64,000 nt of DNA, taken from Anaerotignum propionicum (GTDB lineage Bacteria; Bacillota; Clostridia; Lachnospirales; Anaerotignaceae). Position numbers and translations under genes: made by a program. The notes beneath the pieces are model-generated. The model saw only the letters and a list, made by a program, of their open reading frames with translations. It was not told where the DNA came from and did no database searches. Below are positions 43,056 through 50,558 of this stretch, piece after piece (position 1 is the stretch's first letter; every line of letters begins with the position of its first letter). The DNA lies in the NCBI RefSeq assembly GCF_024461735.1, contig NZ_JANGAD010000007.1:124001-188000 (forward strand). The letters are read 5' to 3'.

Positions 43056-43508
43056 ATGGTAAGATTAAGGAAATGTATTCTAGGAGGGAGTAAGGTGGGC
43101 GGCACGAAATTTGTGGTAGTAAAGTTAAAGGAGCTCATCAAGACGGTAGTGTTTGCTGTGTTGGGCGTCATTATTTTGGTTGGTCTGATTTGGTTTTTCT
43201 TAAGCTTGGGAAATAATGATTCTGGTACATATCGGGATGGGGTATACCATACCCAAGTAGCCTTGGGCAATGAGAATGCAATGGTTTCTGTTACCGTTGA
43301 GGATGGAAAGATTGCAGACGTTGCGTTATCAGAGGTTTCCGAAAGCACAATGGTATTCTATCCACTTTTGCAATCGGCGGCGGATGAGGTTTGCAAAGAG
43401 GTTATTAAGACCCAATCCTTAACCATTCAAGTTTCTGAGAAAAACGCATATTCAGCACAGGCAATTTTGGAGGCAGTCGCTAAAAGTTTAGATGAGGCAA
43501 AGAAATAA
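43056..43508 (+). CDS. Membrane-anchored FMN_bind-like protein
   Basis: This 150-residue protein has one N-terminal membrane helix (about 28-50, VVFAVLGVIILVGLIWFFL) and an outer domain that follows the FMN_bind pattern: GTYRDGVYHTQVALG, MVSVTVEDGKIADV and YSAQAILEAVAKSLDEA. The SGAT-like flavinylation motif is replaced by SEKNAYS, so covalent flavin is doubtful. ATG 43056 follows GGGGAGGTGA; an in-frame GTG 43095 after AGGAGGGAG is another possible start, dropping 13 residues. It diverges from addB. Role unknown; a peptide or redox accessory at the membrane is possible. Confidence 0.75.
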   Translation: MVRLRKCILGGSKVGGTKFVVVKLKELIKTVVFAVLGVIILVGLIWFFLSLGNNDSGTYRDGVYHTQVALGNENAMVSVTVEDGKIADVALSEVSESTMVFYPLLQSAADEVCKEVIKTQSLTIQVSEKNAYSAQAILEAVAKSLDEAKK

Positions 43509-43531
43509 AGAGGAAAAAGGGTTTTCTCTTT

Positions 43532-43561
43532 AGGGTGTCGGTTTTGCCGGCACCCTTTAAA
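43532..43561 (+). terminator. Terminator after the FMN_bind-like gene
   Basis: AGGGTGTCGG (43532-43541) pairs with CCGGCACCCT (43547-43556) with one T-G pair, followed by TTTAA. A second hairpin, GGTAGG/CCTGCC at 43641-43657 with TTTTTC, follows before the converging DUF523 gene. Confidence 0.7.
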
Positions 43562-43640
43562 AAAGAAAGTTTATTTGAGTCAGTTTGTTTTGCAAACAAA
43601 AATTTTAGAATAATTCTAAATTAACATATTGGTTTCAGAA

Positions 43641-43662
43641 GGTAGGGTGCTCCTGCCTTTTT
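43641..43662 (+). terminator. Second terminator-like hairpin
   Basis: GGTAGG (43641-43646) pairs with CCTGCC (43652-43657) around GTGCT, and TTTTTC follows. It lies right before the end of the minus-strand DUF523 gene and stops plus-strand read-through. Confidence 0.6.
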
Positions 43663-43667
43663 CTGTG

Positions 43668-44090
43668 TTATGGATGAATATCCTCACAATCCTTTACAGG
43701 TATGCCTGCTTCCTTTAAGGTTTTTGCGAAAAGACCTTCGCCTTTTATTAGCTTACCTTGAAAGGTTCCGTCGTAAATCTGATTTACACCGCAGGTTGGA
43801 CTTCGGGACTGTAAAATCGCCAAAGCTATTTTTTTATCCTGTATTCTTTCCATAGAAATAACTACACCTTTTTGAAATTCTTTTGTTACGTCTTTTCCGT
43901 TTTTGGTCATAAAAATACCATCAACTTGCTCCACGCTGTCTCTGGGACAACCGAGACCTCCAAGCAGCTCGGGACAGATGGGTAGCACAGTATGGCCCTG
44001 TATAAAATCCATAACATTTTGATTATAGTTATTCTGACCGTTATATTTACAATTTTGCCCAACTAGGCAAGCACTGACTAAGATATTCAT
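43668..44090 (-). CDS. DUF523 family protein
   Basis: The 140-residue product matches DUF523: ILVSACLVGQNCKYNGQNNY at the N-terminus, CPELLGGLGCPR, and QSRSPTCGVNQIYDG, with several conserved cysteines that may bind a metal or cluster. Function is not established; family members can be fused to DUF1722. ATG 44090 is chosen, preceded by GAGG 7 nt away; the open frame runs to 44114 without a better start. It is a single gene, unrelated in direction to its left neighbour. Confidence 0.88.
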   Translation of the reverse strand: MNILVSACLVGQNCKYNGQNNYNQNVMDFIQGHTVLPICPELLGGLGCPRDSVEQVDGIFMTKNGKDVTKEFQKGVVISMERIQDKKIALAILQSRSPTCGVNQIYDGTFQGKLIKGEGLFAKTLKEAGIPVKDCEDIHP

Positions 44091-44140
44091 ATATAAGCCT
44101 CGTTTCATTAACAATAAAGATTATTGAGCTTTATTCAGTA

Positions 44141-44165
44141 AGAGCATCCGTAATACGGATGCTCT
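44141..44165. terminator. Perfect hairpin between DUF523 and rsgA
   Basis: AGAGCATCCGT (44141-44151) pairs perfectly with ACGGATGCTCT (44155-44165) around AAT. The T tract is weak on either strand. It lies after the rsgA stop on the minus strand and most likely ends that transcript. Confidence 0.6.
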
Positions 44166-44251
44166 CTTAATTATTATTTCATACATCTAAGAACTATAAT
44201 ATCCTGTGCTAGTGAAGTTAATTTCCGCTAGCTCTACAAAAAGCAATACCT

Positions 44252-45328
44252 TTAATGGTGTCCACTTTTCTTTAAGCTTTTGATGTGATGTTTGGCTTTT
44301 TTCATACCGCCAACTTCACGAAACATTTCATTCAGCTTCTTTTCTTCAATTTCTTTTGATGAGAGACCTTCATAATCCGTTTCACGTTTTAATTTAAAAT
44401 AGTTTTGTAATCGTCGGTTCTCTAACAGACCCTCTGAAATTGCTTTTTGCACAGCACAACCAGGTTCATTGTTGTGAGAACAATCTCTAAATTTGCAGTG
44501 CTTTGCCAGCTCCTCAATATCTGAAAAAGTTTTTTCCATATCCCCATTGGCAATACCCAATTCACGCATACCAGGGGTATCAATAACGATGGCGCCATTG
44601 GGTAATAAAAACATTTCTCGCCCTGTGGTGGTATGACGACCTTTATCATATTGGTCAATTTCTGCTGTAGCAAGTAGCTGCGTTCCCGCCAGAAGGTTGA
44701 TCAGCGTTGACTTACCCACCCCAGAAGAACCGATAAAAGAGGCAGTAATCCCTTTTTTTAGAAAGGGAGCAAGCTTTTCTACTGTTTTTGCATCGAAAGA
44801 GGAAGTCACGATTACGTCGCAACCTATAGCCACTGTTTCGATTTCCTCCATAATTTGTAAGATGTTTTCACACAAATCACTCTTGGTCAGTAGAATTACG
44901 GGTGTAGCACCGCTGTCCCAAGCGATGGACAAATACCGCTCCAAACGACTCAAATTATAATTTTGGTTGAGAGACATGCAGATAAATACCATGTCTATAT
45001 TTGCAGCGATTACCTGAGCTTGATGAATAAGCCCTAAAGCGGCACGTTGAAATACACTTTTTCTTGTTAAAATCTTGTGGATGATGGCGGGGCTGTCTGT
45101 GTTGCCAATGGACACCATAACAAAGTCCCCCACTGCTGGATATTGAGAAAGTGTTTCTACTTCATAGGAAAACTTCCCAGAAATTTCAGCGAAACGTTCA
45201 CCTTCAGCGCTGGCGATACGATACATGCCCTTATGCTGAGCAATAACCCTCCCTAAGGAATATTCCGGATAAAGGGTGGCTTCTTGTATAAACCGTTGAG
45301 AAATACCATAGTTTTCTAATAAATTCAA
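44252..45328 (-). CDS. rsgA: Ribosome small-subunit GTPase RsgA
   Basis: This 358-residue protein has an N-terminal OB fold, a circularly permuted GTPase domain with LLTKSDLC (G4) before GSSGVGKSTLIN (G1) and DTPGMRELG (G3), and a C-terminal zinc knuckle CKFRDCSHNNEPGC. It acts in late 30S maturation and hydrolyses GTP on the ribosome. TTG 45328 is used, with GGAGGTAA just upstream. The basic C-terminal end (KKAKHHIKSLKKSGHH) and the lone position outside the PP2C-kinase-rsgA operon suggest that this may be a second copy. Confidence 0.93.
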   Translation of the reverse strand: MNLLENYGISQRFIQEATLYPEYSLGRVIAQHKGMYRIASAEGERFAEISGKFSYEVETLSQYPAVGDFVMVSIGNTDSPAIIHKILTRKSVFQRAALGLIHQAQVIAANIDMVFICMSLNQNYNLSRLERYLSIAWDSGATPVILLTKSDLCENILQIMEEIETVAIGCDVIVTSSFDAKTVEKLAPFLKKGITASFIGSSGVGKSTLINLLAGTQLLATAEIDQYDKGRHTTTGREMFLLPNGAIVIDTPGMRELGIANGDMEKTFSDIEELAKHCKFRDCSHNNEPGCAVQKAISEGLLENRRLQNYFKLKRETDYEGLSSKEIEEKKLNEMFREVGGMKKAKHHIKSLKKSGHH

Positions 45329-45375
45329 TGAAATTACCTCCGTAAAAATTCGTATACTGTGTGTTCTTTGTATAC

Positions 45376-45420
45376 TACAAGGAGGTTTCTAGAAGATTTT
45401 AAGCTCTGAAAACCTCCTTG
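45376..45420 (-). promoter_or_regulatory. Perfect hairpin hiding an AAGGAGG in the rsgA leader
   Basis: ACAAGGAGGTTT (45376-45387) pairs perfectly with AAACCTCCTTGT (45409-45420). Whichever strand is transcribed, an AAGGAGG is folded into the stem. It lies 48 nt upstream of the rsgA start, beside two copies of GTATACT (45352-45358, 45369-45375). A control role for rsgA, or a small RNA, is possible. Confidence 0.4.
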
Positions 45421-45612
45421 TTTCCTACAATATCCGTACTGTTAAAATTGCATTTCATATACACAATCCCCTTTCAGTATTATTATAAGCTAATTTTAGC
45501 AAATGATTGAACAGAAAGCAAATAGTTAAAGATTTTTTATTTCAAATCCATTTTCATGCTCGTTCATATTTTAGAATCTTGGGCATATATTTGAAATCAG
45601 GAGGGATGCGGT

Positions 45613-45981
45613 ATGACAGATAAGGAAAGAAAAAGGCGCAGAATGGAAATGGAAAAAAGAATGAGAGATAGACGAGAAGGCCGTAATCCTGGTGAAAGTT
45701 CACCTCAGGGGCTTTTGGTTTTTCGTACATATGTAACTGTGATTTTGGCAGGGGCATTGGTTTTGGTTTCTGCTTTTCATACAGACACATCAGAGGCAGT
45801 TTGCAAACAATTAAAGGAGACCATTGCATATCAAATTCCCGCGGAAGATGTTGCAACGGCAAAAGAGAAAATTACAGCTTTATGGAAGGATAAAAATATT
45901 ACTTTGCCAGCTTTCCATAATGATCAGAAGGAACCTAAGGAAAACAAGGTTTACAAGCCCGACTTAGAGGAATCGCCCTAG
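45613..45981 (+). CDS. spoIVFA: SpoIVFA, N-terminal part (reads into frameshift)
   Basis: The first 122 codons encode a basic cytoplasmic N-terminus (KERKRRRMEMEKRMRDRREG), a membrane helix (YVTVILAGALVLVSAF) and an outer linker. This is the layout of SpoIVFA, which anchors and restrains the SpoIVFB protease in the outer forespore membrane. The frame ends in TAG 45979-45981, but the M23-like domain continues at once in the +1 frame. ATG 45613 follows CAGGAGGG. Locus order (before spoIVFB and rng) supports the name. A +1 shift at CCC-TAG would give a 281-residue protein, close to the family length. Confidence 0.8.
   Translation: MTDKERKRRRMEMEKRMRDRREGRNPGESSPQGLLVFRTYVTVILAGALVLVSAFHTDTSEAVCKQLKETIAYQIPAEDVATAKEKITALWKDKNITLPAFHNDQKEPKENKVYKPDLEESP
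45966..45981 (+). other. spoIVFA: Candidate programmed +1 frameshift site in spoIVFA
   Basis: AGAGGA (45966-45971) lies 4 nt before CCC TAG (45976-45981). The prfB site has the same parts: a Shine-Dalgarno-like sequence a few bases before a slippery codon and a stop. A prolyl-tRNA on CCC can re-pair on CCT one base on, giving read-through into SVLAWSFVNW. A one-base insertion or a sequencing error in the CCC run is the simpler alternative. Confidence 0.45.
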
Positions 45982-46459
45982 TGTATTGGCGTGGTCTTTT
46001 GTAAATTGGGAGAAAAAACAAGAGGGCTGGATTAACCCTGCCGAAGGTACAGTTACCTCTTCTTGCGGAGTTAGGAATAACCCTATTTTAAATAAAATGG
46101 AATTACACAATGGGATTGATATTGGGGTGGGAATCGGAACGGAAGTGGCCGCAGTACGTAGCGGGGTGGTTACGGAAATTCGCACCTCTGCTACCTTTGG
46201 CCATGTGTTGGAATATGAAACAAATGACGGGTACAAGGTGATGTATGCCCATCTTTCTGAGATTTTGGTGAAAGAAGGGGAAAAAGTGAAGCAAGGGCAG
46301 GTTGTTGCGAAATCCGGAAATTCAGGGTTATCCACAGGCCCTCATTTGCATTACAGCCTTTGGAAGAACGGAAAGCTCATAGATCCAATGGATTATGTTA
46401 ATTTAAAATATACACAGGAAGTTGCGGCAGAATATGCTGCAAGGGGGGCGAGTATATGA
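45980..46459 (+). CDS. spoIVFA: SpoIVFA, C-terminal M23 (LytM-like) domain in the +1 frame
   Basis: This part encodes a LytM/M23 domain with EGTVTSSCGVRNNP, HNGIDIG (His165, Asp169 of the fused protein) and GPHLHYSLW (His244, His246). All four zinc-site positions of M23 peptidases are present, so the domain may be catalytic, unlike many SpoIVFA proteins. It has no signal or membrane helix of its own, so it needs the upstream part to reach the intermembrane space. A TTG at 45986 could restart translation, but its ribosome site is too far away. It overlaps spoIVFB by 4 nt. Confidence 0.8.
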   Translation, partial: SVLAWSFVNWEKKQEGWINPAEGTVTSSCGVRNNPILNKMELHNGIDIGVGIGTEVAAVRSGVVTEIRTSATFGHVLEYETNDGYKVMYAHLSEILVKEGEKVKQGQVVAKSGNSGLSTGPHLHYSLWKNGKLIDPMDYVNLKYTQEVAAEYAARGASI

Positions 46460-47298
46460 TAAAGACTAAGGTGAAATTCCATCCACTGTTTCTTTTATTT
46501 GCATCAATTTTATTTTATTTTGGGATGGGCGCCTTGTTTTGGGACATGCTTTTTTGCTGGGCAATTCAAGAAGGAGGCTATGCTATTTTTAGTAGACGTA
46601 AGGGACTAAGGGTGCGGTATTGGTTATTTACGCCTTTGGGTATCAGAGCCGACTTTGAAAGTGCAAACATTGCCTTTGATAAAAGACTGAGACTGCATTT
46701 TATTGGCAGTGTTTTGGGGATTTTACTGAGTATTATACTGTTTGGATTCGAAAAAAAGAACGTTGCAGTTCTTTCACTATTACTGGCAGGACTTCGCCTT
46801 TTGCCTTTTTTGCCCTTAGAAGGAGGGCGGATTTGGCTTGAGATTCTGGGGAAATGGAAAGGAACATTGCGGGCCGCAAGCTGGCTAACAAAAGCAGGCT
46901 ATGGTGTTGGTTATGGACTTTGTGTTTTTGGGGTGTTATTTTCAATTATTGAGCCTTGTGCTTTTTTAATTTTACCAGTTGGTCTTTATTTAATTTATGT
47001 TAATCGGCATGAGTTCTTGCAAATTGCAAAGAACTTGTATACGGGGATGCTGAACGATACAGAGAAGCCTTTGCGTGAAGTGATTGTTTCCGGAAAAGAA
47101 ACACCCTTCGAGTTGGCTTTACATATGAATCCCTATGAAGATATTTATTTTTTTCGTGAAAACCAAGGTGGAGTGTCACAGGAGCGGGTTATGTTGGCAT
47201 TATTTACAGAAAAGGATAGTCAGTGGGTGTGGAAAATTGCCGACCAAAAAGATTTTGGTGCAAAAACCTATCAATTCGGGTATGATGATATGGAATAG
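46456..47298 (+). CDS. spoIVFB: SpoIVFB-like membrane protein with lost zinc motif
   Basis: The 280-residue protein has the helices, order and spacing of the SpoIVFB site-2 protease and follows spoIVFA directly. The HELGH motif is replaced by QEGGY (Gln38, Glu39, Tyr42), so both zinc histidines are gone, and the third ligand motif PLDGG reads PLEGG (Glu122). It is therefore predicted not to bind zinc or cut pro-sigma-K. The frame is intact and of normal length, which favours a retained non-catalytic role over simple decay. It starts in the spoIVFA stop (ATGA). Confidence 0.78.
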   Translation: MIKTKVKFHPLFLLFASILFYFGMGALFWDMLFCWAIQEGGYAIFSRRKGLRVRYWLFTPLGIRADFESANIAFDKRLRLHFIGSVLGILLSIILFGFEKKNVAVLSLLLAGLRLLPFLPLEGGRIWLEILGKWKGTLRAASWLTKAGYGVGYGLCVFGVLFSIIEPCAFLILPVGLYLIYVNRHEFLQIAKNLYTGMLNDTEKPLREVIVSGKETPFELALHMNPYEDIYFFRENQGGVSQERVMLALFTEKDSQWVWKIADQKDFGAKTYQFGYDDME

Positions 47299-47322
47299 AC
47301 GATTGATAAAGTAGGTGTTTGC

Positions 47323-48759
47323 ATGAAACGGGTTTTACTAGATATTGAAGAAGGTATCACTAGAGTTGCCTTAGTAGAGGATGGCAAACTGGTGGAATTA
47401 TACTATGAAACAAAGGAAGAAGAAAGCTTAGTTGGAAATGTGTATGTTGGGCGGGTTGATAATGTGATTCCCAATTTACAGGCATGCTTTGTGGAAATAG
47501 GCAGTGATAAAAAGGGCTACCTTTATTACGGAAGCAAGCGTGCTGTTTCTGACCAAGAAAAAAATCCATCCAGACCCAAGGTGGGAGATTCCTTGATTGT
47601 TCAAGTGGAAAAGGATGCAGCAGGATCCAAAGGAGCGGTTTTGACTCAAACAATCTCCTATCCTGGAAAGTTTGTTGTATTGGTGCAAGAGGAAGGGGAA
47701 ATTGGTATTTCCCGAAAGATTACAGATAATGGGGAGCGAAACCGTATCAGAGAAGGGGTTAGAGCTGTTTTGCCAAAGGGATTTGGTGCAGTGGTTCGAA
47801 CCAATGGAGAAGGGAAAACGGAGGAAGACTTTCAAAAGGAGCTTCAGTCTCTGTTGGAAAAAGCAAAAATCATTGAAAACGCTCAATTTAGAATGGCACC
47901 TGCTTTGCTTCTTAAACAAAGCCTGCCTGTGGAAAAGGCAGTTCGAGATTTCTATAGTGAGAAAATTGATGAGTTTGTTGTAAATGATCAACAGACCTAT
48001 GAATATTTATTGAAAACAGAAGATTTTAATGGAGAGAAACAACCAAGGTTGTTGTTATATCAGGAAAAGCTGCCTCTTTTTGAGGAATATTTTGTAGAAA
48101 GCCAAAGTCAAAAAGCCTTGGATGAAAAGGTATGGCTGAAAAACGGCGGATTTTTGGTGATTCAAGAAACTGAGGCGTGTGTGGTGATTGATGTAAACTC
48201 GGGCAAATCCGCAGGTAAGGGAGATCTGGAAAAAACCATTCAAAAAACCAACATGGAAGCGGCGCAGGAAGTGGCTAAGCAATTGCGCCTCCGGAACCTT
48301 TCGGGAATTATAATTGTTGACTTTATTGACATGTCAAGTCAAGAAAATAGAAACATCGTCACAAAGGCCTTGGAGAGTGCTGTGAAAAATGATCGGATTA
48401 AGACTATTGTTGTTGGAATGACAGAATTGGGGCTGATGCAAATCACAAGGAAGAAAACAAGACCCAGTTTATCTAAGCAAATGACAACAAAATGTCGTCA
48501 ATGTGAGGGGTTAGGCAGGATGCCTTCGATCGATTGGACGGTAACGAAGATGCGCCGAGAAGTTGAGAGTATTTTGGCAAACACCATATACAATCAGGTG
48601 ACAGTTCGTGCAGACGGCAGGCTGTTGCAAGCTTTTTGCGGGCAGGAGAATGGTTATTTGGACAAGCTTTTTCAGCGCTTTCAAAAATCCGTGTGTTGTG
48701 AAAGCTCTAAGGATATGGGTTTTTCTTTATATGAAATAATGAAAGAAAAAAAAAGATAA
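47323..48759 (+). CDS. rng: Ribonuclease E/G family endoribonuclease
   Basis: This 478-residue RNase G-type enzyme has an S1 RNA-binding domain near the N-terminus (GNVYVGRVDNVIPNLQACFV), the catalytic magnesium aspartates in VVIDVNSG and IIVDFIDM, and the zinc-link CRQCEGLGR. It takes part in rRNA processing and mRNA decay. ATG 47323 follows AGTAGGTG. In Clostridia this gene usually precedes rplU and rpmA; here they are absent and a terminator and the rny promoter follow instead. Confidence 0.93.
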   Translation: MKRVLLDIEEGITRVALVEDGKLVELYYETKEEESLVGNVYVGRVDNVIPNLQACFVEIGSDKKGYLYYGSKRAVSDQEKNPSRPKVGDSLIVQVEKDAAGSKGAVLTQTISYPGKFVVLVQEEGEIGISRKITDNGERNRIREGVRAVLPKGFGAVVRTNGEGKTEEDFQKELQSLLEKAKIIENAQFRMAPALLLKQSLPVEKAVRDFYSEKIDEFVVNDQQTYEYLLKTEDFNGEKQPRLLLYQEKLPLFEEYFVESQSQKALDEKVWLKNGGFLVIQETEACVVIDVNSGKSAGKGDLEKTIQKTNMEAAQEVAKQLRLRNLSGIIIVDFIDMSSQENRNIVTKALESAVKNDRIKTIVVGMTELGLMQITRKKTRPSLSKQMTTKCRQCEGLGRMPSIDWTVTKMRREVESILANTIYNQVTVRADGRLLQAFCGQENGYLDKLFQRFQKSVCCESSKDMGFSLYEIMKEKKR

Positions 48760-48771
48760 TTTAGAGGAATT

Positions 48772-48811
48772 GAGCCGAAAACGAAAAAAATCATTTGTTT
48801 TCGGTTCTTTT
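48772..48811 (+). terminator. Intrinsic terminator after rng
   Basis: GAGCCGAAAAC (48772-48782) pairs with GTTTTCGGTTC (48797-48807), with one G-T pair, and is followed by TTTTC. It begins 12 nt after the rng stop. Confidence 0.85.
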
Positions 48812-48845
48812 CTATTATTGTCGCTTCATTGTATTGAATTGTTTC

Positions 48846-48874
48846 TTGACACTTCTGGTAAAAAGTAATAAAAT
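48846..48874 (+). promoter_or_regulatory. Sigma-A promoter of rny
   Basis: TTGACA (48846-48851) and TAAAAT (48869-48874) are separated by 17 nt, a near-consensus promoter. The start would be near 48881, leaving a leader of about 80-90 nt before rny. Confidence 0.85.
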
Positions 48875-48960
48875 GATAGGGTGTTTTATAACACTGCTTA
48901 TGGTATGTGAAAACAAAAAATAGAATTTGAAAATGTACTTTGAAAACTGAATAAGGGGAG

Positions 48961-50508
48961 GTGTTTTTCATAGGGCCGATAAGTGTAATCTGTGCTGTGA
49001 TTGGCATACTAGTAGGCGCCATCTGTGGTGTCTTTTATCGTAAACGTATTGCGGAAGCAAAGGTCGGTGTGGCTGAAGAAAGAGCCAAGAAGATTGTAGA
49101 GGATGCGGCAAAAGAAGCAGAAGGGCGTAAAAAAGAAATTTTACTGGAAGCCAAAGAAGACAGTATCAGAACTAAAAACGAGTTAGAAAAGGAAGTTCGT
49201 GACAGAAGAAACGAGCTTCAGAGAAATGAAAGAAGACTGTTCCAGAAGGAAGAAACTCTGGACAAAAAGACAGAAGCTTTGGAAAGAAAAGATGAGCAGA
49301 TGTCAAAAAAGATGGAAGATCTTGAAAAACAAAAAGAAGAAACAAAAGCACTTCATGCAAAACAATTGCAGGAATTGGAGCGCATCTCCGGTTTAACTAC
49401 CGAGGAAGCGAAGAATTATATTCTTGCTATGGTAGAAAATGATGTAAAACATGAAGCAACATTAATGATTAAAGAGATTGAAGGCAAGGCAAAGCTGGAG
49501 GCGGACAGACGCTCCAGAGAGATTGTTGCCAACGCAATTCAAAGATGTGCGGTTGACCACGTGGCAGAGACAACAGTTTCTGTAGTTCAGCTTCCAAATG
49601 ATGAGATGAAGGGACGTATTATCGGTCGTGAAGGCAGAAATATCCGTGCTTTGGAAACTTTGACGGGTATTGACTTAATTATTGACGATACGCCGGAAGC
49701 AGTTATTCTTTCCGGTTTCGATCCTATCCGTAGGGAAATTGCTAGACTTGCATTGGAAAAACTCATTGTAGACGGGCGTGTTCATCCATCCCGTATTGAG
49801 GAAATGGTAGAAAAAGCTAGAAAAGAAGTAGAAGTTATCGTGCGCGATGAGGGCGAGGCTGCTACGTTTGAAACCGGTGTGAACGGTTTGCATCCAGAGC
49901 TTGTTAGACTATTGGGCAAATTGAAGTATAGAACCAGTTACGGTCAGAATGTTTTAAAGCATTCCATTGAGGTTGCTCATTTGGCAGGACTCATGGCTGC
50001 GGAGCTGGGTGTTGATACAACATTGGCAAAAAGAGCAGGTTTGCTTCATGATATCGGTAAAAGTGTGGATCATGAGATGGAAGGTTCCCATGTTAGCATC
50101 GGTGTAGGGCTGTTGAAGCGCTACAAGGAAAATCAGCTGATTATCAATGCGGTAGAGGCACACCACGGTGATGTGGAGCCCCAAAGTATTGTGGCTGTTT
50201 TGGTACAGGCAGCAGATGCTATTTCTGCGGCTAGACCTGGTGCAAGACGTGAAACTTTGGAATCTTATATTAAAAGATTACAGAAGTTGGAAGAAATTGC
50301 TGACAACTTCAAAGGTGTTGAAAAATCCTTTGCAATTCAAGCGGGCCGTGAATTGCGAATTGTGATAATACCCGAGGATGTAAATGACGAGGGAATGACG
50401 CTTCTTGCAAGAGAAATTGCCAAGAAGATCGAAGAAGAACTGGAATATCCCGGACAGATTAAGGTTAATCTAATTCGAGAAACCAGAGCAATTGAATACG
50501 CAAAATAA
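48961..50508 (+). CDS. rny: Ribonuclease Y
   Basis: The protein has an N-terminal membrane anchor ([17 protein letters not shown]), a long coiled coil (about 25-150), a KH domain with [20 protein letters not shown] and an HD domain with [10 protein letters not shown]. It starts bulk mRNA decay at the membrane. The start is unusual: GTG 48961 lies inside the ribosome site AAGGGGAGGTG, while the position 6 nt after that site is ATA 48970. Initiation at ATA would give 512 residues, at GTG 515. It has its own promoter and terminator. Confidence 0.95.
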   Translation: MFFIGPISVICAVIGILVGAICGVFYRKRIAEAKVGVAEERAKKIVEDAAKEAEGRKKEILLEAKEDSIRTKNELEKEVRDRRNELQRNERRLFQKEETLDKKTEALERKDEQMSKKMEDLEKQKEETKALHAKQLQELERISGLTTEEAKNYILAMVENDVKHEATLMIKEIEGKAKLEADRRSREIVANAIQRCAVDHVAETTVSVVQLPNDEMKGRIIGREGRNIRALETLTGIDLIIDDTPEAVILSGFDPIRREIARLALEKLIVDGRVHPSRIEEMVEKARKEVEVIVRDEGEAATFETGVNGLHPELVRLLGKLKYRTSYGQNVLKHSIEVAHLAGLMAAELGVDTTLAKRAGLLHDIGKSVDHEMEGSHVSIGVGLLKRYKENQLIINAVEAHHGDVEPQSIVAVLVQAADAISAARPGARRETLESYIKRLQKLEEIADNFKGVEKSFAIQAGRELRIVIIPEDVNDEGMTLLAREIAKKIEEELEYPGQIKVNLIRETRAIEYAK

Positions 50509-50510
50509 GC

Positions 50511-50545
50511 ATAAAGTCCACCATTTTTGGTGGACTTTATTTTTT
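50511..50545 (+). terminator. Intrinsic terminator after rny
   Basis: ATAAAGTCCACCA (50511-50523) pairs perfectly with TGGTGGACTTTAT (50528-50540) around TTTT, followed by TTTTT. It also faces the converging MATE gene. Confidence 0.93.
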
Positions 50546-50558
50546 GTTAATTTAATTA

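Noticed and set aside
42962..43348. N-terminal extension of 129 codons on the addB frame
   Set aside because: It lies antisense to the FMN_bind-like gene. ATG 42961 has a perfect ribosome site and starts the ATPase fold.
45554..45862. Minus-strand frame of 102 codons opposite spoIVFA
   Set aside because: It is antisense to the SpoIVFA N-terminus and its Phe/Pro-rich sequence reflects the complement of Lys/Arg/Glu codons.
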